Of a stretch of 64,000 bases of DNA, positions 25,079 to 35,050 are shown piece after piece; the first letter of the stretch is position 1, and each line of letters starts with the position of its first letter. Both the position numbers and the translations under genes were made by a program. The stretch covers positions 1-64,000 of the forward strand of contig JAFVUY010000050.1 in the NCBI GenBank assembly GCA_017502465.1, given 5' to 3'. The notes beneath the pieces are model-generated. The model was given only the letters and a program-made list of their open reading frames with translations, did not search any database and was not told where the DNA came from. The DNA comes from Bacilli bacterium. GTDB lineage: Bacteria; Bacillota_I; Bacilli_A; RFN20; CAG-826.

Positions 25079-26773
25079 ATGAAATTAAACAATAAATGGG
25101 GATATGGACAATTATTTGGTTTTTCAGCGATTGAAGGACCAAATAGATACTATTTTGATAACATCCTTATCACTATGCATAAAAAAGGAGAATTTAGATT
25201 TGAATATAGACCTTATTGGAACAAATTTAACTTCCCTACAAAAAGTCCATTATCAATTAAATACATTATGAGTGACTTCTTTGTCGCATCATGCAAAGAA
25301 GGAGAAATCTTATTAACTTTCTATGATAATGACACCCTCGTAGGTGTTGCCCCTACTTTACCTATTTTTAAAGGTGAAAAGAAATTAGAAGAAATCACAG
25401 AAAGAAATGTCAAAGTTTATGGCTTAGGTGGACATTATGTTGGAATTTTAGCTAAAGAAAGAGAAGATGGATTATTCGAATTTGTTATTCATCATTCTTT
25501 CTGCTCAACAGAAGCTCGCGCGGGTTGTAATCATATTTTTGGTACATATAACATTAACAACTTAATGGAAAAAAGAATTTCTTATTACCGCGAACTTCCA
25601 AAATGCTTAGATAAAAAATATGAAAAACTTTATTACAAATGTTTAAGTGTTAACAAAGTTAATGTTAATTCTCCAGTTGGACAAATTGACTCACTTTGGA
25701 CCACACCTGATAGAGTTCCTCATCGTCATATGTGGATGTGGGATAGCGCCTTCCATGCGATGGCCTTCTCTACTTATAACCTTCCACTTGCGGAAGAAAT
25801 CTTTTTAGCGATGTTAAAACAAACTAGAGAAAATGGCTTTATGCCTCATATGGCGAACCCAACAGATATGAGTGATGTCACTCAACCATGTGTTATGTCT
25901 TACGCAGCTTATTGGGTTTATGAAAGAGGTCATAATTTAGAATTTTTAAAACAATGTGTCCCATATCTAGAAAAATATTTGACATATGATTTAAAAAATA
26001 GAGATAAAAACAATAATGGTTTATTAGAATGGTTAACTGAACCAGACTATGAACTTTGTAAATGTGGAGAATCTGGATTAGATAATTCTCCAAGATTTGA
26101 TTTTGATATTGAAATGGTTTGTCTTGATTTCACTTCATATTTTGTTTTAGACACATTGTATTTAAGCAAAATTTATGAATTATTAGGTGATCAAGAAAAC
26201 GCTGCAAAATGGATGAAAATCCACTTAGAAACAAAAGATAAAGTTAATGAACTCCTTTGGAGTGAAGAGGATGGAATGTATTATGACCGTTTATTTAACG
26301 GGGAATTAACAAAAGTTTTAACTAATTCTAATTTCGTCCCACTTTTCGCAGGAATTCCAAGTAAGGAACGCGTAGAAAAAATGATGAAAGTTTTATTTGA
26401 TGAAACATTATTAAATACACCTGCATCATTCGCATCTATTTCTAAAAAAGACCCACGTTATTCTACAGATATGTGGAGAGGTGGCGTCTGGATTAATTTT
26501 AACTACTTTATCATTAAAGGTCTTAAACAATACGGTTTTAAAAAAGAGGCTGATGAGGTTAGAAATAGAACCCTTGAAATGATTAATAAATGGTATAAAA
26601 AGACAGGAGTTGTCTTTGAATTCTATGATCCAGAAGATCAAATTTCCCCTTTCTACTGTGAAAGAAAAGGAAAACAACCCAAGGTTCCAGATTATAGAAA
26701 ACACGTTCATAGCATTGCTGATTTCAACTGGTCATGCTGCTTTGCAATGCTTCTTATTCAAGGAGATTATTAA
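25079..26773 (+). CDS. Intracellular (alpha/alpha)6-barrel glycoside hydrolase (GH63/GH37-like)
   Basis: The protein of 564 residues lacks a signal peptide. It shows the clan GH-G pattern: RHMWMWDSAFHAMAF near residues 214-228 with the candidate general-acid aspartate, then NGFMPHM, RGGVWINFNYF near 465, and VFEFYDPEDQ near 512-521 where the catalytic glutamate of the family is expected. It belongs with MGH1-like/GH63-type enzymes. In this operon it probably trims an imported oligosaccharide in the cytosol; the linkage is unknown. AAGGGAGATG precedes the start. Confidence 0.82.
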   Translation: MKLNNKWGYGQLFGFSAIEGPNRYYFDNILITMHKKGEFRFEYRPYWNKFNFPTKSPLSIKYIMSDFFVASCKEGEILLTFYDNDTLVGVAPTLPIFKGEKKLEEITERNVKVYGLGGHYVGILAKEREDGLFEFVIHHSFCSTEARAGCNHIFGTYNINNLMEKRISYYRELPKCLDKKYEKLYYKCLSVNKVNVNSPVGQIDSLWTTPDRVPHRHMWMWDSAFHAMAFSTYNLPLAEEIFLAMLKQTRENGFMPHMANPTDMSDVTQPCVMSYAAYWVYERGHNLEFLKQCVPYLEKYLTYDLKNRDKNNNGLLEWLTEPDYELCKCGESGLDNSPRFDFDIEMVCLDFTSYFVLDTLYLSKIYELLGDQENAAKWMKIHLETKDKVNELLWSEEDGMYYDRLFNGELTKVLTNSNFVPLFAGIPSKERVEKMMKVLFDETLLNTPASFASISKKDPRYSTDMWRGGVWINFNYFIIKGLKQYGFKKEADEVRNRTLEMINKWYKKTGVVFEFYDPEDQISPFYCERKGKQPKVPDYRKHVHSIADFNWSCCFAMLLIQGDY

Positions 26774-26776
26774 TTT

Positions 26777-27580
26777 ATGGGTATTTCAAGATATTTACCA
26801 AATAACCCTATAAGAAAATTTATTTCCACTCCAGGAGCGATGTCTATTTTTAGAGAAGTAGGGTTTATCGGTGATTCTCTTTCAAGTGGGGAACACGAAG
26901 GCTTCTTAAATGACACGAAAACATACCATGATTATTATGAATATTCATGGGGCCAATTCATCGCGAGAAGATGTGGATTAAAAGCTTATAACTTTTCTCA
27001 AGGCGGCCTAAAAGCGTCCACATTCTTTGATTATATTCAAAAAGAAGGATGTAATCCTTTCGTGGATGAAAAACGTTGTCAGGCTTATTTTATTGCCTTA
27101 GGCGTTAATGACTTAAACCATATTGATACTTATGAAGATGGTTTTGGAAGTATTGATGATGTTGATTTTGAAAATGAAGATAACAATAAACATTCATTTG
27201 TTGGTCAATATGTAAGAATTATTCAAAAATTAAGAAAATTTGAACCAAAATGTCGTATCTTTGTTCTTACTATGCCTACTGGTCAAAAAGAAGATAAAGG
27301 AGCCAAAATACGCGCGAATAAACATAGGGATTTTCTTCTTTCTTTAAAAAAATATTTTGATTTTTTCTATGTTATTGATTTAAGAAAATACGCGCCTATA
27401 TACGGCAAAAAGTTTAGAAAAAAATATTTCTTAGGTGGACACATGTCCGCGTTAGGCTATCTTTTCACCGCGGATATGGTGATTACTTATGTTGATTATA
27501 TTATTAACAAACACCCAGAAGATTTCGCTCAGATTGGGTTTATTGGAAAAGGTGTTTATAACAGCCTTTGTAAATGGTGA
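26777..27580 (+). CDS. SGNH/GDSL-family esterase
   Basis: The protein of 267 residues has the SGNH blocks: FIGDSLSSGEH (block I with the catalytic serine, about residues 30-40), SQGGLKAS (block II glycine), ALGVNDLNH (block III asparagine) and GGHMSALGY (block V histidine). It has no signal peptide, so it is cytosolic. Such enzymes often remove acetyl groups from imported sugars; deacetylation of pectin fragments fits the neighbours. The stop overlaps the first in-frame ATG of uxaB. Confidence 0.85.
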   Translation: MGISRYLPNNPIRKFISTPGAMSIFREVGFIGDSLSSGEHEGFLNDTKTYHDYYEYSWGQFIARRCGLKAYNFSQGGLKASTFFDYIQKEGCNPFVDEKRCQAYFIALGVNDLNHIDTYEDGFGSIDDVDFENEDNNKHSFVGQYVRIIQKLRKFEPKCRIFVLTMPTGQKEDKGAKIRANKHRDFLLSLKKYFDFFYVIDLRKYAPIYGKKFRKKYFLGGHMSALGYLFTADMVITYVDYIINKHPEDFAQIGFIGKGVYNSLCKW

Positions 27581-27585
27581 GTAAT

Positions 27586-28956
27586 ATGAAAGTTGTTCAA
27601 TTTGGAGAAGGTAATTTCCTTCGAGCGTTTGTGGATTTATATTTAGATACTTTAAACAAAGAAGGTTTAAATAATTTTGAAGTGTCTATTATTAAACCAA
27701 TTGCCTCAGGTTCCTTAGAAAAATTTAAAGTGCAAGATTGTAAATATAATGTTATTTTACGCGGCAGATTGAACAACGCAGATGTCGAAAATATTTATCA
27801 CGTTGACTGTGTGAAAGAGGCTATTAATCCATTTTTAGACAATGATAGATATTATGAACTAGCAGAAGATAAAGAAGTGAAATTATTTATTTCTAACACT
27901 ACTGAAGCAGGTATCTGTTTTGATGAAAATGATAAATTTGATAATTGTCCAAATATGACCTTCCCTGCAAAAGTCACAAAATGGTTATTTAAAAGATTTA
28001 ACGCTGGTCTTGATGGAGTTTATTTCTTACCAGTGGAATTAATTGACAATAACGCTTTAGAACTTTATAGATGCATTGATAAATACATTACTTTATGGAA
28101 TTTACCAGAAGAATTTAGAAAATGGAATAATTCTAAGAATTATTATTGCAACACGCTTGTTGATAGAATTGTCTCTGGATATCCAAGAGACAATGAAACT
28201 AAACAACATTTAACAAAATTAATCGGTTATGAAGACTCTCTTATGACAATTGGAGAGCCATTTGGTTTATGGGTCATTGAAGACAAGGGCGATATTAAAA
28301 ATATTTTAAAAGACGGACTTCATAATATTGAAGTTATCTTCTCTAAAGACATTTCTTATTACAAGAAAAGAAAAGTTAGAGTCTTAAATGGATCTCACAC
28401 AAATCTTGTTCCAATTTCTCTTTATTTAGGAATGCACACAGTCTACGATGTGATGAAAGATAAAGATTTATCTACTTTTGTAGATAATTCACTTAAATAT
28501 GATATCGTCCCATTTGTCAGTGATGATATTAAGACGACTATAAAATTTGCAGAAGAAACAAAAGAAAGATTCTTAAATCCATATTTAAACCATCAACTAA
28601 CTAGCATCGCCCTTAACTCTGTTAGTAAATGGAAAGCAAGAGTCCTCCCATCATTTAAAGATTATTATGATTTAAATCATAAAATCCCTACATATTTAAC
28701 TATCGGATTTGCCTATTTGGTGACCTTATATTCAAATATTTATCAACTTAACGATACATTTATTTGTAAGCTTCCAAATAGAGAAATAGAAGTTAAAGAT
28801 GATATTTCAAATCTTACATATTTCTTTGATAAATCTATTTTAGATTTTATGAAAGATACTTCAATCTGGGGTATGGATTTAACAAGCTTTGAAGGATTCT
28901 ATGAACAAGTAGAATTTTATATTGATAAAATTAAAAAGGGAGAAAAGGTAATCTAA
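27586..28956 (+). CDS. uxaB: Tagaturonate reductase (altronate oxidoreductase)
   Basis: The protein of 456 residues belongs to the mannitol dehydrogenase superfamily and matches the UxaB pattern: VVQFGEGNFLRAFVDLYLD at the N-terminus, SNTTEAGI, CNTLVDRIVSGYPRD and KVRVLNGSHTNLVP with the conserved catalytic Lys/Asn/His region. It reduces D-tagaturonate to D-altronate with NADH. The ATG at 27586 has GGTGA 5 nt upstream; an ATG at 27574 overlaps the esterase gene. uxaA and uxaC follow directly. Confidence 0.94.
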   Translation: MKVVQFGEGNFLRAFVDLYLDTLNKEGLNNFEVSIIKPIASGSLEKFKVQDCKYNVILRGRLNNADVENIYHVDCVKEAINPFLDNDRYYELAEDKEVKLFISNTTEAGICFDENDKFDNCPNMTFPAKVTKWLFKRFNAGLDGVYFLPVELIDNNALELYRCIDKYITLWNLPEEFRKWNNSKNYYCNTLVDRIVSGYPRDNETKQHLTKLIGYEDSLMTIGEPFGLWVIEDKGDIKNILKDGLHNIEVIFSKDISYYKKRKVRVLNGSHTNLVPISLYLGMHTVYDVMKDKDLSTFVDNSLKYDIVPFVSDDIKTTIKFAEETKERFLNPYLNHQLTSIALNSVSKWKARVLPSFKDYYDLNHKIPTYLTIGFAYLVTLYSNIYQLNDTFICKLPNREIEVKDDISNLTYFFDKSILDFMKDTSIWGMDLTSFEGFYEQVEFYIDKIKKGEKVI

Positions 28957-28957
28957 T

Positions 28958-30361
28958 ATGTCTAAATTTCTTAAAATTCATGAATTAGATAATGTAGCGA
29001 TTGAATTAGATGACTTTTCTAATATTAAAAAAGGTCATAAAGTTGCTTGTAAAGATATCAAAAAAGGCGAATATGTTTATAAATATGGACATATTATCGG
29101 AAAGGCAAAAGTTGATATTAAAAAAGGTGAATGGGTCCATTCGCATAATTTAATTTCTCATTTAGATGAGGATGTTTCTTATACCTATAACAAAGTTAAT
29201 ATAACTTTAAATAAAGATAGGGGAACATTCTTGGGTTACAAACGCAAAAACGGACGCGCGGGTATTAGGAATGATATTTATATCATTCCTACAGTCGGAT
29301 GCGTTAATAGTGTGGTTAAAGAAATTGAGAAAGAATCTCAAAAATTTGTTAAAGGATCAATCGATAGCATCTTTGCCTTACCTCATCAATTTGGTTGTTC
29401 TCAACTTGGTGATGACCAAAACAATATCGAAAATCTTTTAGCAAGTATCGCGCTTAACCCAAACGCAACATATGTCTTGTTCGTGGGTTTGGGATGTGAA
29501 AATAACTCAATTAAAGGTATTAAAAAGATTTTAGAAAAATATCAACGCGACAATATTGAATTTATGATTGCTCAAGAAGTTGAAGATGAAGTCTCTTATG
29601 GTGTTAACATCATTAAAGGTATGGCGGATAAAGCTTCAAAACTTACTAGAGAAGAAATTGATATTAAAGAACTTTGTATCGGTCTTAAATGCGGAGGAAG
29701 CGATGCTTTCTCTGGTATCACCGCGAACCCACTTGTTGGGAAAGTGGCGGATAAGATTATTTCCATGGGAGGAAGTGCGATTCTTACTGAAGTCCCAGAA
29801 ATGTTTGGCGCGGAACAAATCTTAATGAATAGATGCGTTGATCAAAAAACCTTTGATAAATTCAACAAAATGATTAATGATTTCAAACATTATTATTTAG
29901 ATTTAGGTTTTCCAATTTATGAAAATCCTTCACCTGGAAATAAGGAAGGTGGTATCACTACTTTAGAAGAAAAATCTTTAGGTTGTATCACAAAAGCAGG
30001 TGAATCTTTGATTCAAGACGTCTTAGAATATACAGAAACCATTAAAAAAGACGGACTGAATGTCTTAAATGGACCTGGTAATGATTTAATTGCAGCGACC
30101 GCATTAATTGCCTCTGGCTGCCAATTAATCTTATTCACAACTGGAAGGGGCACTCCATTTTCTACAGCGGTTCCAACACTTAAAATTGCGACAAACAATT
30201 ATATTGCCCGCCATAAATCACATTGGATAGACTTTGATGCCTCTACAATGGATGAAGAAGGTTTATATAACTTAGTTATTAATACCGCTTCAGGAAGGTA
30301 TAAAGCTAAACAAGAAGATGGTCATGAGATTGCTTTCTTCAAGAAAGGAGTAACATTATGA
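28958..30361 (+). CDS. uxaA: Altronate dehydratase
   Basis: The protein of 467 residues has the SAF domain of UxaA at the N-terminus (about 1-75, KKGHKVACKDIKKGEYVYKYG) and the dehydratase domain with GYKRKNGRAGIRNDIYIIPTVGCVN, HQFGCSQLGDDQ and LKCGGSDAFSGITANP. It converts D-altronate to 2-keto-3-deoxygluconate. It ends in a 4-nt ATGA overlap with uxaC, which implies translational coupling. Confidence 0.95.
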   Translation: MSKFLKIHELDNVAIELDDFSNIKKGHKVACKDIKKGEYVYKYGHIIGKAKVDIKKGEWVHSHNLISHLDEDVSYTYNKVNITLNKDRGTFLGYKRKNGRAGIRNDIYIIPTVGCVNSVVKEIEKESQKFVKGSIDSIFALPHQFGCSQLGDDQNNIENLLASIALNPNATYVLFVGLGCENNSIKGIKKILEKYQRDNIEFMIAQEVEDEVSYGVNIIKGMADKASKLTREEIDIKELCIGLKCGGSDAFSGITANPLVGKVADKIISMGGSAILTEVPEMFGAEQILMNRCVDQKTFDKFNKMINDFKHYYLDLGFPIYENPSPGNKEGGITTLEEKSLGCITKAGESLIQDVLEYTETIKKDGLNVLNGPGNDLIAATALIASGCQLILFTTGRGTPFSTAVPTLKIATNNYIARHKSHWIDFDASTMDEEGLYNLVINTASGRYKAKQEDGHEIAFFKKGVTL

Positions 30362-31734
30362 GTTATTTAAAATCTAATTTCTTACTTAAAAATAAAACCA
30401 GTGAAAAATTATATTTTGATTATGCTTCTAACATGCCAATTTTTGATTATCACTGCCACTTATCTGAATATCAAATTTATGAAAATAAACAATTTGAAAA
30501 CATTTTCCAAATTTGGTTAGCAGGCGATCATTACAAATGGAGATTAATGAGAAATTACGGAATTAACGAAGAATATATCACTGGATCAAAAAGTGATAAA
30601 GAAAAATTTATCACCTATTGTAGTGTTCTTGGCAAAGCGTTTGGTAATCCTTTATATCACTGGAGTCAAGTTGAACTTGAAACATATTTTGGATGTGATT
30701 TAGAAATTAATGAAGCTAATGCAGAAAAGATTTGGGATATTTGTAACGCTTATATTTCAAGTCACGTTGTTACCCCTCAAAGTTTAATTGAATCAAGCAA
30801 TGTTAAAATTATTTTCACAACAAATGAAATCTTTGATGATTTAGAAATTTTTGAAAAAATCCAGCAAAAAGGCTATAAATTTAAGGTTTTTCCTGCTTTT
30901 AGGGCGGATAAAATCATGTTTATTGAAGCGGAAAAATATTTATCTTTTATTGAAAAATTAGGTGGCGTTTCTAGTTTTGAAAGCCTACTTAATAGAGTAG
31001 AAGAAAGATTAATTGAATTTAAAAAAGTTGGATGTGTAGCGAGTGACACTGCTCTTCAAGGAGTTTTTCCAGTAAGTGAATATGAAGAGGCAAAAGCAGT
31101 TTTTGAAAAAAGAATTAAAGGAGAAGAAATAACAGAAGAAGAAGCGAAAATATTCAAAGGTTATTTTACATATTTCCTTATGTCCCTATACGCGAAACAT
31201 AATATCAAAAGCGAACTTCATATTGGTGCGATGAGAAATAATAACACAGTGATGCTAAATAAACTTGGTTTAGACACTGGCTTTGATTCAATCGCAGAAG
31301 ACAATGGAATTTATAACTTATCTCGTCTTATGGATAGATTAAATAGTGAAGGAAAATTGCCTGCGATGATCATCTTTAATCTTAATCCAAAGATGAATAG
31401 TGAAATTATGACTCTTATTGGTTGTTTCCAAGATGATTCTCATAGAGGAAAAATCCAATATGGTCCAGCCTGGTGGTTTTTAGATAATAAAGAAGGTATG
31501 GAAAAGCATCTTAAAGATTTAACCGCGACAGGCCACATCGGAGCGTTTGTTGGAATGTTAACCGATTCAAGAAGTTTGCTTTCCTATCCAAGACATCATT
31601 ATTTCAGAAGAATTTTATGTAATTATCTTGGTGAAATGGTGGAAAATGGAGAAATTACTTCTGACTTAGAATTTATTGGTAAAGTCATCCAAGACATTTC
31701 TTATAACAACTCGATTGAATATTTTGGTTTTTAA
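30358..31734 (+). CDS. uxaC: Uronate isomerase
   Basis: The protein of 458 residues is in the amidohydrolase fold family of uronate isomerases: FDYHCHLSEYQIYEN carries the metal-binding H-x-H, and WWFLDNKEGMEKHL plus GMLTDSRSLLSYPRHHYFRR are the C-terminal signatures. It isomerises D-galacturonate to D-tagaturonate (and glucuronate to fructuronate). With only uxaB and uxaA present, and no uxuA/uxuB, the galacturonate branch is the one encoded here. Confidence 0.95.
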   Translation: MSYLKSNFLLKNKTSEKLYFDYASNMPIFDYHCHLSEYQIYENKQFENIFQIWLAGDHYKWRLMRNYGINEEYITGSKSDKEKFITYCSVLGKAFGNPLYHWSQVELETYFGCDLEINEANAEKIWDICNAYISSHVVTPQSLIESSNVKIIFTTNEIFDDLEIFEKIQQKGYKFKVFPAFRADKIMFIEAEKYLSFIEKLGGVSSFESLLNRVEERLIEFKKVGCVASDTALQGVFPVSEYEEAKAVFEKRIKGEEITEEEAKIFKGYFTYFLMSLYAKHNIKSELHIGAMRNNNTVMLNKLGLDTGFDSIAEDNGIYNLSRLMDRLNSEGKLPAMIIFNLNPKMNSEIMTLIGCFQDDSHRGKIQYGPAWWFLDNKEGMEKHLKDLTATGHIGAFVGMLTDSRSLLSYPRHHYFRRILCNYLGEMVENGEITSDLEFIGKVIQDISYNNSIEYFGF

Positions 31735-33105
31735 ATGAAAAGAATAAATGTTACTAAATACGGCATAGTCCCTAATACGGATGAATTATTAACTAATAAG
31801 ATTCAATCTTTGATTGACTCTCTTTCTGATGGAGGAGAAATATTTTTTCCTCGCGGTAAATATATCTTATCTACAATTGTTTTAAGAGATAACATCACGA
31901 TTAATATTGCGAAAGGCGCGACTTTATTAGGTTCTTTAAATTTTGATGATTTCTTAGATTTAGACCCCGTGGATTACCCTTTATATCAAGATGTCTCACA
32001 TAGCTATTTTAATTGTTCTATGTTTTTGGGGAAAAATTTGACTAATATCACCTTCAAAGGAAAAGGCAAAATTGACTTAAGAAGTGTTTGGGACGAAAAG
32101 AATAAAAACAATATGGCTCATAGAGGTGCGAAGGTTATTGCACTTAAAGAATGCAAAGATGTTCATATTCATGATATCTCTTTGTATAACGCTACAGATT
32201 TAGCAATTTATTTCGCATGGTGTGAGTATGTGTGGGTTAAAGGTGTAAAATTAAAAGTTCATATTGATGGCATATCTCCAGACAATTCTAAACATGTGGT
32301 AATTGAAGATTGTAATGTTTTCTCTGGGGATGATGGAATTGTTTTTAAATCTTCCTATAACTTAAATAAATTAGGAGTTTGCGAAGATATCAAAGTTAGA
32401 AATTGCTCTATTCAATCACGTTGCAACGCGATTAAATTTGGCACAGAATCTAACGGTGGATTTAAAGACATTTCCATTAAAGATATAAAGATAAAAAATA
32501 CACGTATCAGCGGGATCGCTCTTGAATCAGTTGACGGGGCTTTTGTTGAAAATATTTCTTTTGAAAATATCGTCATGAAAAATGTTAACGCACCTATATT
32601 CATTCACTTGGGAAATCGTTTAAGAGGTCCAAAAGGTAGCAAAATTGGTGGCATTTCCAAGATTAAAATCTCAAATTTGGTCGCAACCGGACCTTATGTT
32701 CCTTATAAAACAATTCCATGGAATTACCTTTCATATGTTGCAAAAGATTATGTTCAATATCCTTGGAGTAATGAATATAAACACACAAAAGAAGAACTTA
32801 AAGAAAAACGTAATAAGCATTGGCAACATACTTGTAATATTTGTGGTTATAACGGAAAAGTTATTTCAGATATTACTTTAGAAAATGTCTATTTAGAACT
32901 CTTAGGAGGGGTTAAGGAATATAGCAATGATGTTCCACACACTTACTGCTCCTATCCAGAGGTATATGTTTATGGAAGCAAGCTTCCCGCAAAAGGTATT
33001 TATTTTAGAGACATTAATGGATTAACAATAAAGAATGTGAAGGTTAAGACAATTAAGGAAGACGCTAGACCTGATTTCACATTCGAAAATGTTAAAAGAT
33101 ACTGA
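31735..33105 (+). CDS. GH28 polygalacturonase-family enzyme, intracellular
   Basis: The protein of 456 residues folds as a right-handed beta-helix of family GH28. The catalytic aspartates are visible in HIDGISPDNS and SGDDGIVFKSS, and the conserved RCNAIKFGTES and RISGIALESVDG follow. No signal peptide is present, so it probably acts in the cytosol as an exo-enzyme releasing galacturonate from imported oligogalacturonides. A cysteine pair CNICGY near residues 365-370 lies in a late loop. The start directly follows the uxaC stop without a clear ribosome site, so translation may depend on coupling. Confidence 0.92.
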   Translation: MKRINVTKYGIVPNTDELLTNKIQSLIDSLSDGGEIFFPRGKYILSTIVLRDNITINIAKGATLLGSLNFDDFLDLDPVDYPLYQDVSHSYFNCSMFLGKNLTNITFKGKGKIDLRSVWDEKNKNNMAHRGAKVIALKECKDVHIHDISLYNATDLAIYFAWCEYVWVKGVKLKVHIDGISPDNSKHVVIEDCNVFSGDDGIVFKSSYNLNKLGVCEDIKVRNCSIQSRCNAIKFGTESNGGFKDISIKDIKIKNTRISGIALESVDGAFVENISFENIVMKNVNAPIFIHLGNRLRGPKGSKIGGISKIKISNLVATGPYVPYKTIPWNYLSYVAKDYVQYPWSNEYKHTKEELKEKRNKHWQHTCNICGYNGKVISDITLENVYLELLGGVKEYSNDVPHTYCSYPEVYVYGSKLPAKGIYFRDINGLTIKNVKVKTIKEDARPDFTFENVKRY

Positions 33106-33112
33106 TTTATAT

Positions 33113-33141
33113 TTGAAACATTTGAAATGGTGTTTTATAGT
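33113..33141 (+). promoter_or_regulatory. Promoter of the Gfo-eda-kdgK-GH4 unit
   Basis: TTGAAA (33113-33118), a 17-nt spacer and TATAGT (33136-33141). A TTTGAAACATTTGAAATG direct repeat covers the -35 box and spacer and could be a regulator site. Confidence 0.6.
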
Positions 33142-33193
33142 TTATAAGTAGAAACAAATAAGTTTATACTTAAAACAATTAAAGAGGTGGATT

Positions 33194-34432
33194 ATGAGTA
33201 AAGTTTTAACAGTCGCTATTCTAGGTGCTGGGTCAAGAGGCGCTGACTCTTATGGAAAATTAATGAATGAAGACCCTAGATTTAAAATCGTTGCGTTATG
33301 CGATGTTAGAAAAGCGAAAATCGATAGATTCCAAGAGGTCTTCAATGTTCCTCAAGAAAATTGTTTTTTAGATGAAAACGATTTCTTTAAAACAAAATTA
33401 GCGGATGTTTGTGTTATCGCAACACAAGACAAAGACCATGTGAGACACTGTTTAAAAGCGTTAGAACTTGGCTATGATATCTTGCTAGAAAAACCAATTA
33501 CCCCAGTTTTAGATGAATGTTATCAATTGATTGAAGCCCAAAAGAAGTATGGTGGAAAAGTTATTGTTTGCCATGTTTTAAGATACGCCCCTTTATATAA
33601 GAAATTAGATGAAATCATTGATAGTGGAAAGATTGGTAAATTAATCGATATTCACGCGATTGAAAATGTCGGTTATTGGCATATGTCCCATTCCTTTGTT
33701 AGAGGAAATTGGAGAAGTTCTAAAAATTCTACCCCAATGATTATGGCGAAATGCTGTCACGACTTAGATTTAATTCAACACTTTGCAAAAAGTAGATATA
33801 AACACGTTTCCTCAATTGGAGGATTAACTTTCTTTAGAAAAGAAAATCAACCAGATGGAGCCTCTGATAGATGCTCTACTTGTAAATATAAAGACACATG
33901 TCCATATTCAGCTTATAGACTTTATATCGAAAGATGGAAAATACAAGGACAACTAGAAAACTGCTGGCCACAAAATGTTATTACTAGCACGGTTCCATTA
34001 ACAGAAGAAGCTCTTAAAAAAGCCATTGAAGAAACATATTACGGTCAATGCGTTTTTGCTTGTGATAATGACGTAGTTGACCATCAAGAAACAAATATTT
34101 TATTTGAAAACGGAGTTACTGCTAACTTGCTTATGACAGGCTTCACACACGAATGTGGAAGACGTTATACATTTCATGGTACATTTGGTGAAATCATCTT
34201 TGATGAAATCAATCAAAAATTAGAACTTTATGTCTATGGGGAAGAACCTGAAATCATTCCATTTAGCGTTATCGCAGATGTCAATGGTGGCCATGGTGGT
34301 GGTGATGCAGGTCTTGTTCAAGATTTATATGATGTATGCGCACTTAATAAACCGGCGACAACTACATTAGAGGAGTCTTTAGAATCTCATATTATTGCCC
34401 TTAAAGCGGAAGAAGATAGACTCTCTCATTAA
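33194..34432 (+). CDS. Gfo/Idh/MocA-family oxidoreductase with Cys cluster
   Basis: The protein of 412 residues has the N-terminal dinucleotide-binding fold (VAILGAGSRGADSYG), the EKPITP motif near residue 100 and a C-terminal beta-sheet domain. A CSTCKYKDTCPYSAY cluster near 230-245 is the Cys insertion seen in a subgroup of these enzymes. It probably oxidises or epimerises a sugar or sugar acid with NAD(P). The substrate is unknown; it leads a unit with KDPG aldolase, KDG kinase and a GH4 enzyme. The ribosome site is AAGAGGTGGATT. Confidence 0.9.
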   Translation: MSKVLTVAILGAGSRGADSYGKLMNEDPRFKIVALCDVRKAKIDRFQEVFNVPQENCFLDENDFFKTKLADVCVIATQDKDHVRHCLKALELGYDILLEKPITPVLDECYQLIEAQKKYGGKVIVCHVLRYAPLYKKLDEIIDSGKIGKLIDIHAIENVGYWHMSHSFVRGNWRSSKNSTPMIMAKCCHDLDLIQHFAKSRYKHVSSIGGLTFFRKENQPDGASDRCSTCKYKDTCPYSAYRLYIERWKIQGQLENCWPQNVITSTVPLTEEALKKAIEETYYGQCVFACDNDVVDHQETNILFENGVTANLLMTGFTHECGRRYTFHGTFGEIIFDEINQKLELYVYGEEPEIIPFSVIADVNGGHGGGDAGLVQDLYDVCALNKPATTTLEESLESHIIALKAEEDRLSH

Positions 34433-34453
34433 TTTCGAAAGAAAACTTTAATT

Positions 34454-35050
34454 ATGATTCAAGAAATATTAGAAACAAAATTAGTTCCAGTTGTAGTTTT
34501 CAAAGAAATTGAAGATGTTGATGTAATTTTACCTGCCTTAAGTAAAGGTGGAGTCAACGTTGCAGAAATTTGTTTTAGAAATGAGGCTTCAATTAACGGT
34601 TTGAAACTTGCAATTCAAAAATACCCAGACATGGTTATTGGCGCAGGCACAATTATTAACAAAGAACAAGCAGAACTTGCGATCAGTTATGGTGCGAAAT
34701 TCATTGTTTCTCCTGGATTAAGTGAAAGTGTTAATGAAGTATGTGTTAAACATAATATCCCATATATTCCAGGAGTGGTCACACCAACCGAGATTATTAA
34801 AGCTATTGATTTAGGTATCTATTATTTAAAATTCTTCCCTGCAGGCGTATTTGGAGGCCTTAAAGCCATTAAAGCTCTTTCAAGTGCTTTTCCTTCGGTT
34901 AAATTTATGCCTACTGGTGGAGTTGATAATTCAAACCTTGCCGAATTTATTAAAGAAAAATCAATTTTTGCGATTGGCGGTAGTTGGTTAGTCAAAGGCG
35001 ACATCACCGCGAATTGTTTAGAGGCAAATAAAATTATTAAAGGAGAATAA
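34454..35050 (+). CDS. eda: KDPG/KHG aldolase
   Basis: The protein of 198 residues is a class I aldolase of the KDPG/KHG family: AEICFRNEAS, GAGTIINKEQA, SPGLSE, PGVVTPTEI and YYLKFFPAG with the Schiff-base lysine, then FMPTGGVD. It splits 2-keto-3-deoxy-6-phosphogluconate to pyruvate and glyceraldehyde-3-phosphate, the last step of the uronate route. The stop overlaps the kdgK start by one base. Confidence 0.95.
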   Translation: MIQEILETKLVPVVVFKEIEDVDVILPALSKGGVNVAEICFRNEASINGLKLAIQKYPDMVIGAGTIINKEQAELAISYGAKFIVSPGLSESVNEVCVKHNIPYIPGVVTPTEIIKAIDLGIYYLKFFPAGVFGGLKAIKALSSAFPSVKFMPTGGVDNSNLAEFIKEKSIFAIGGSWLVKGDITANCLEANKIIKGE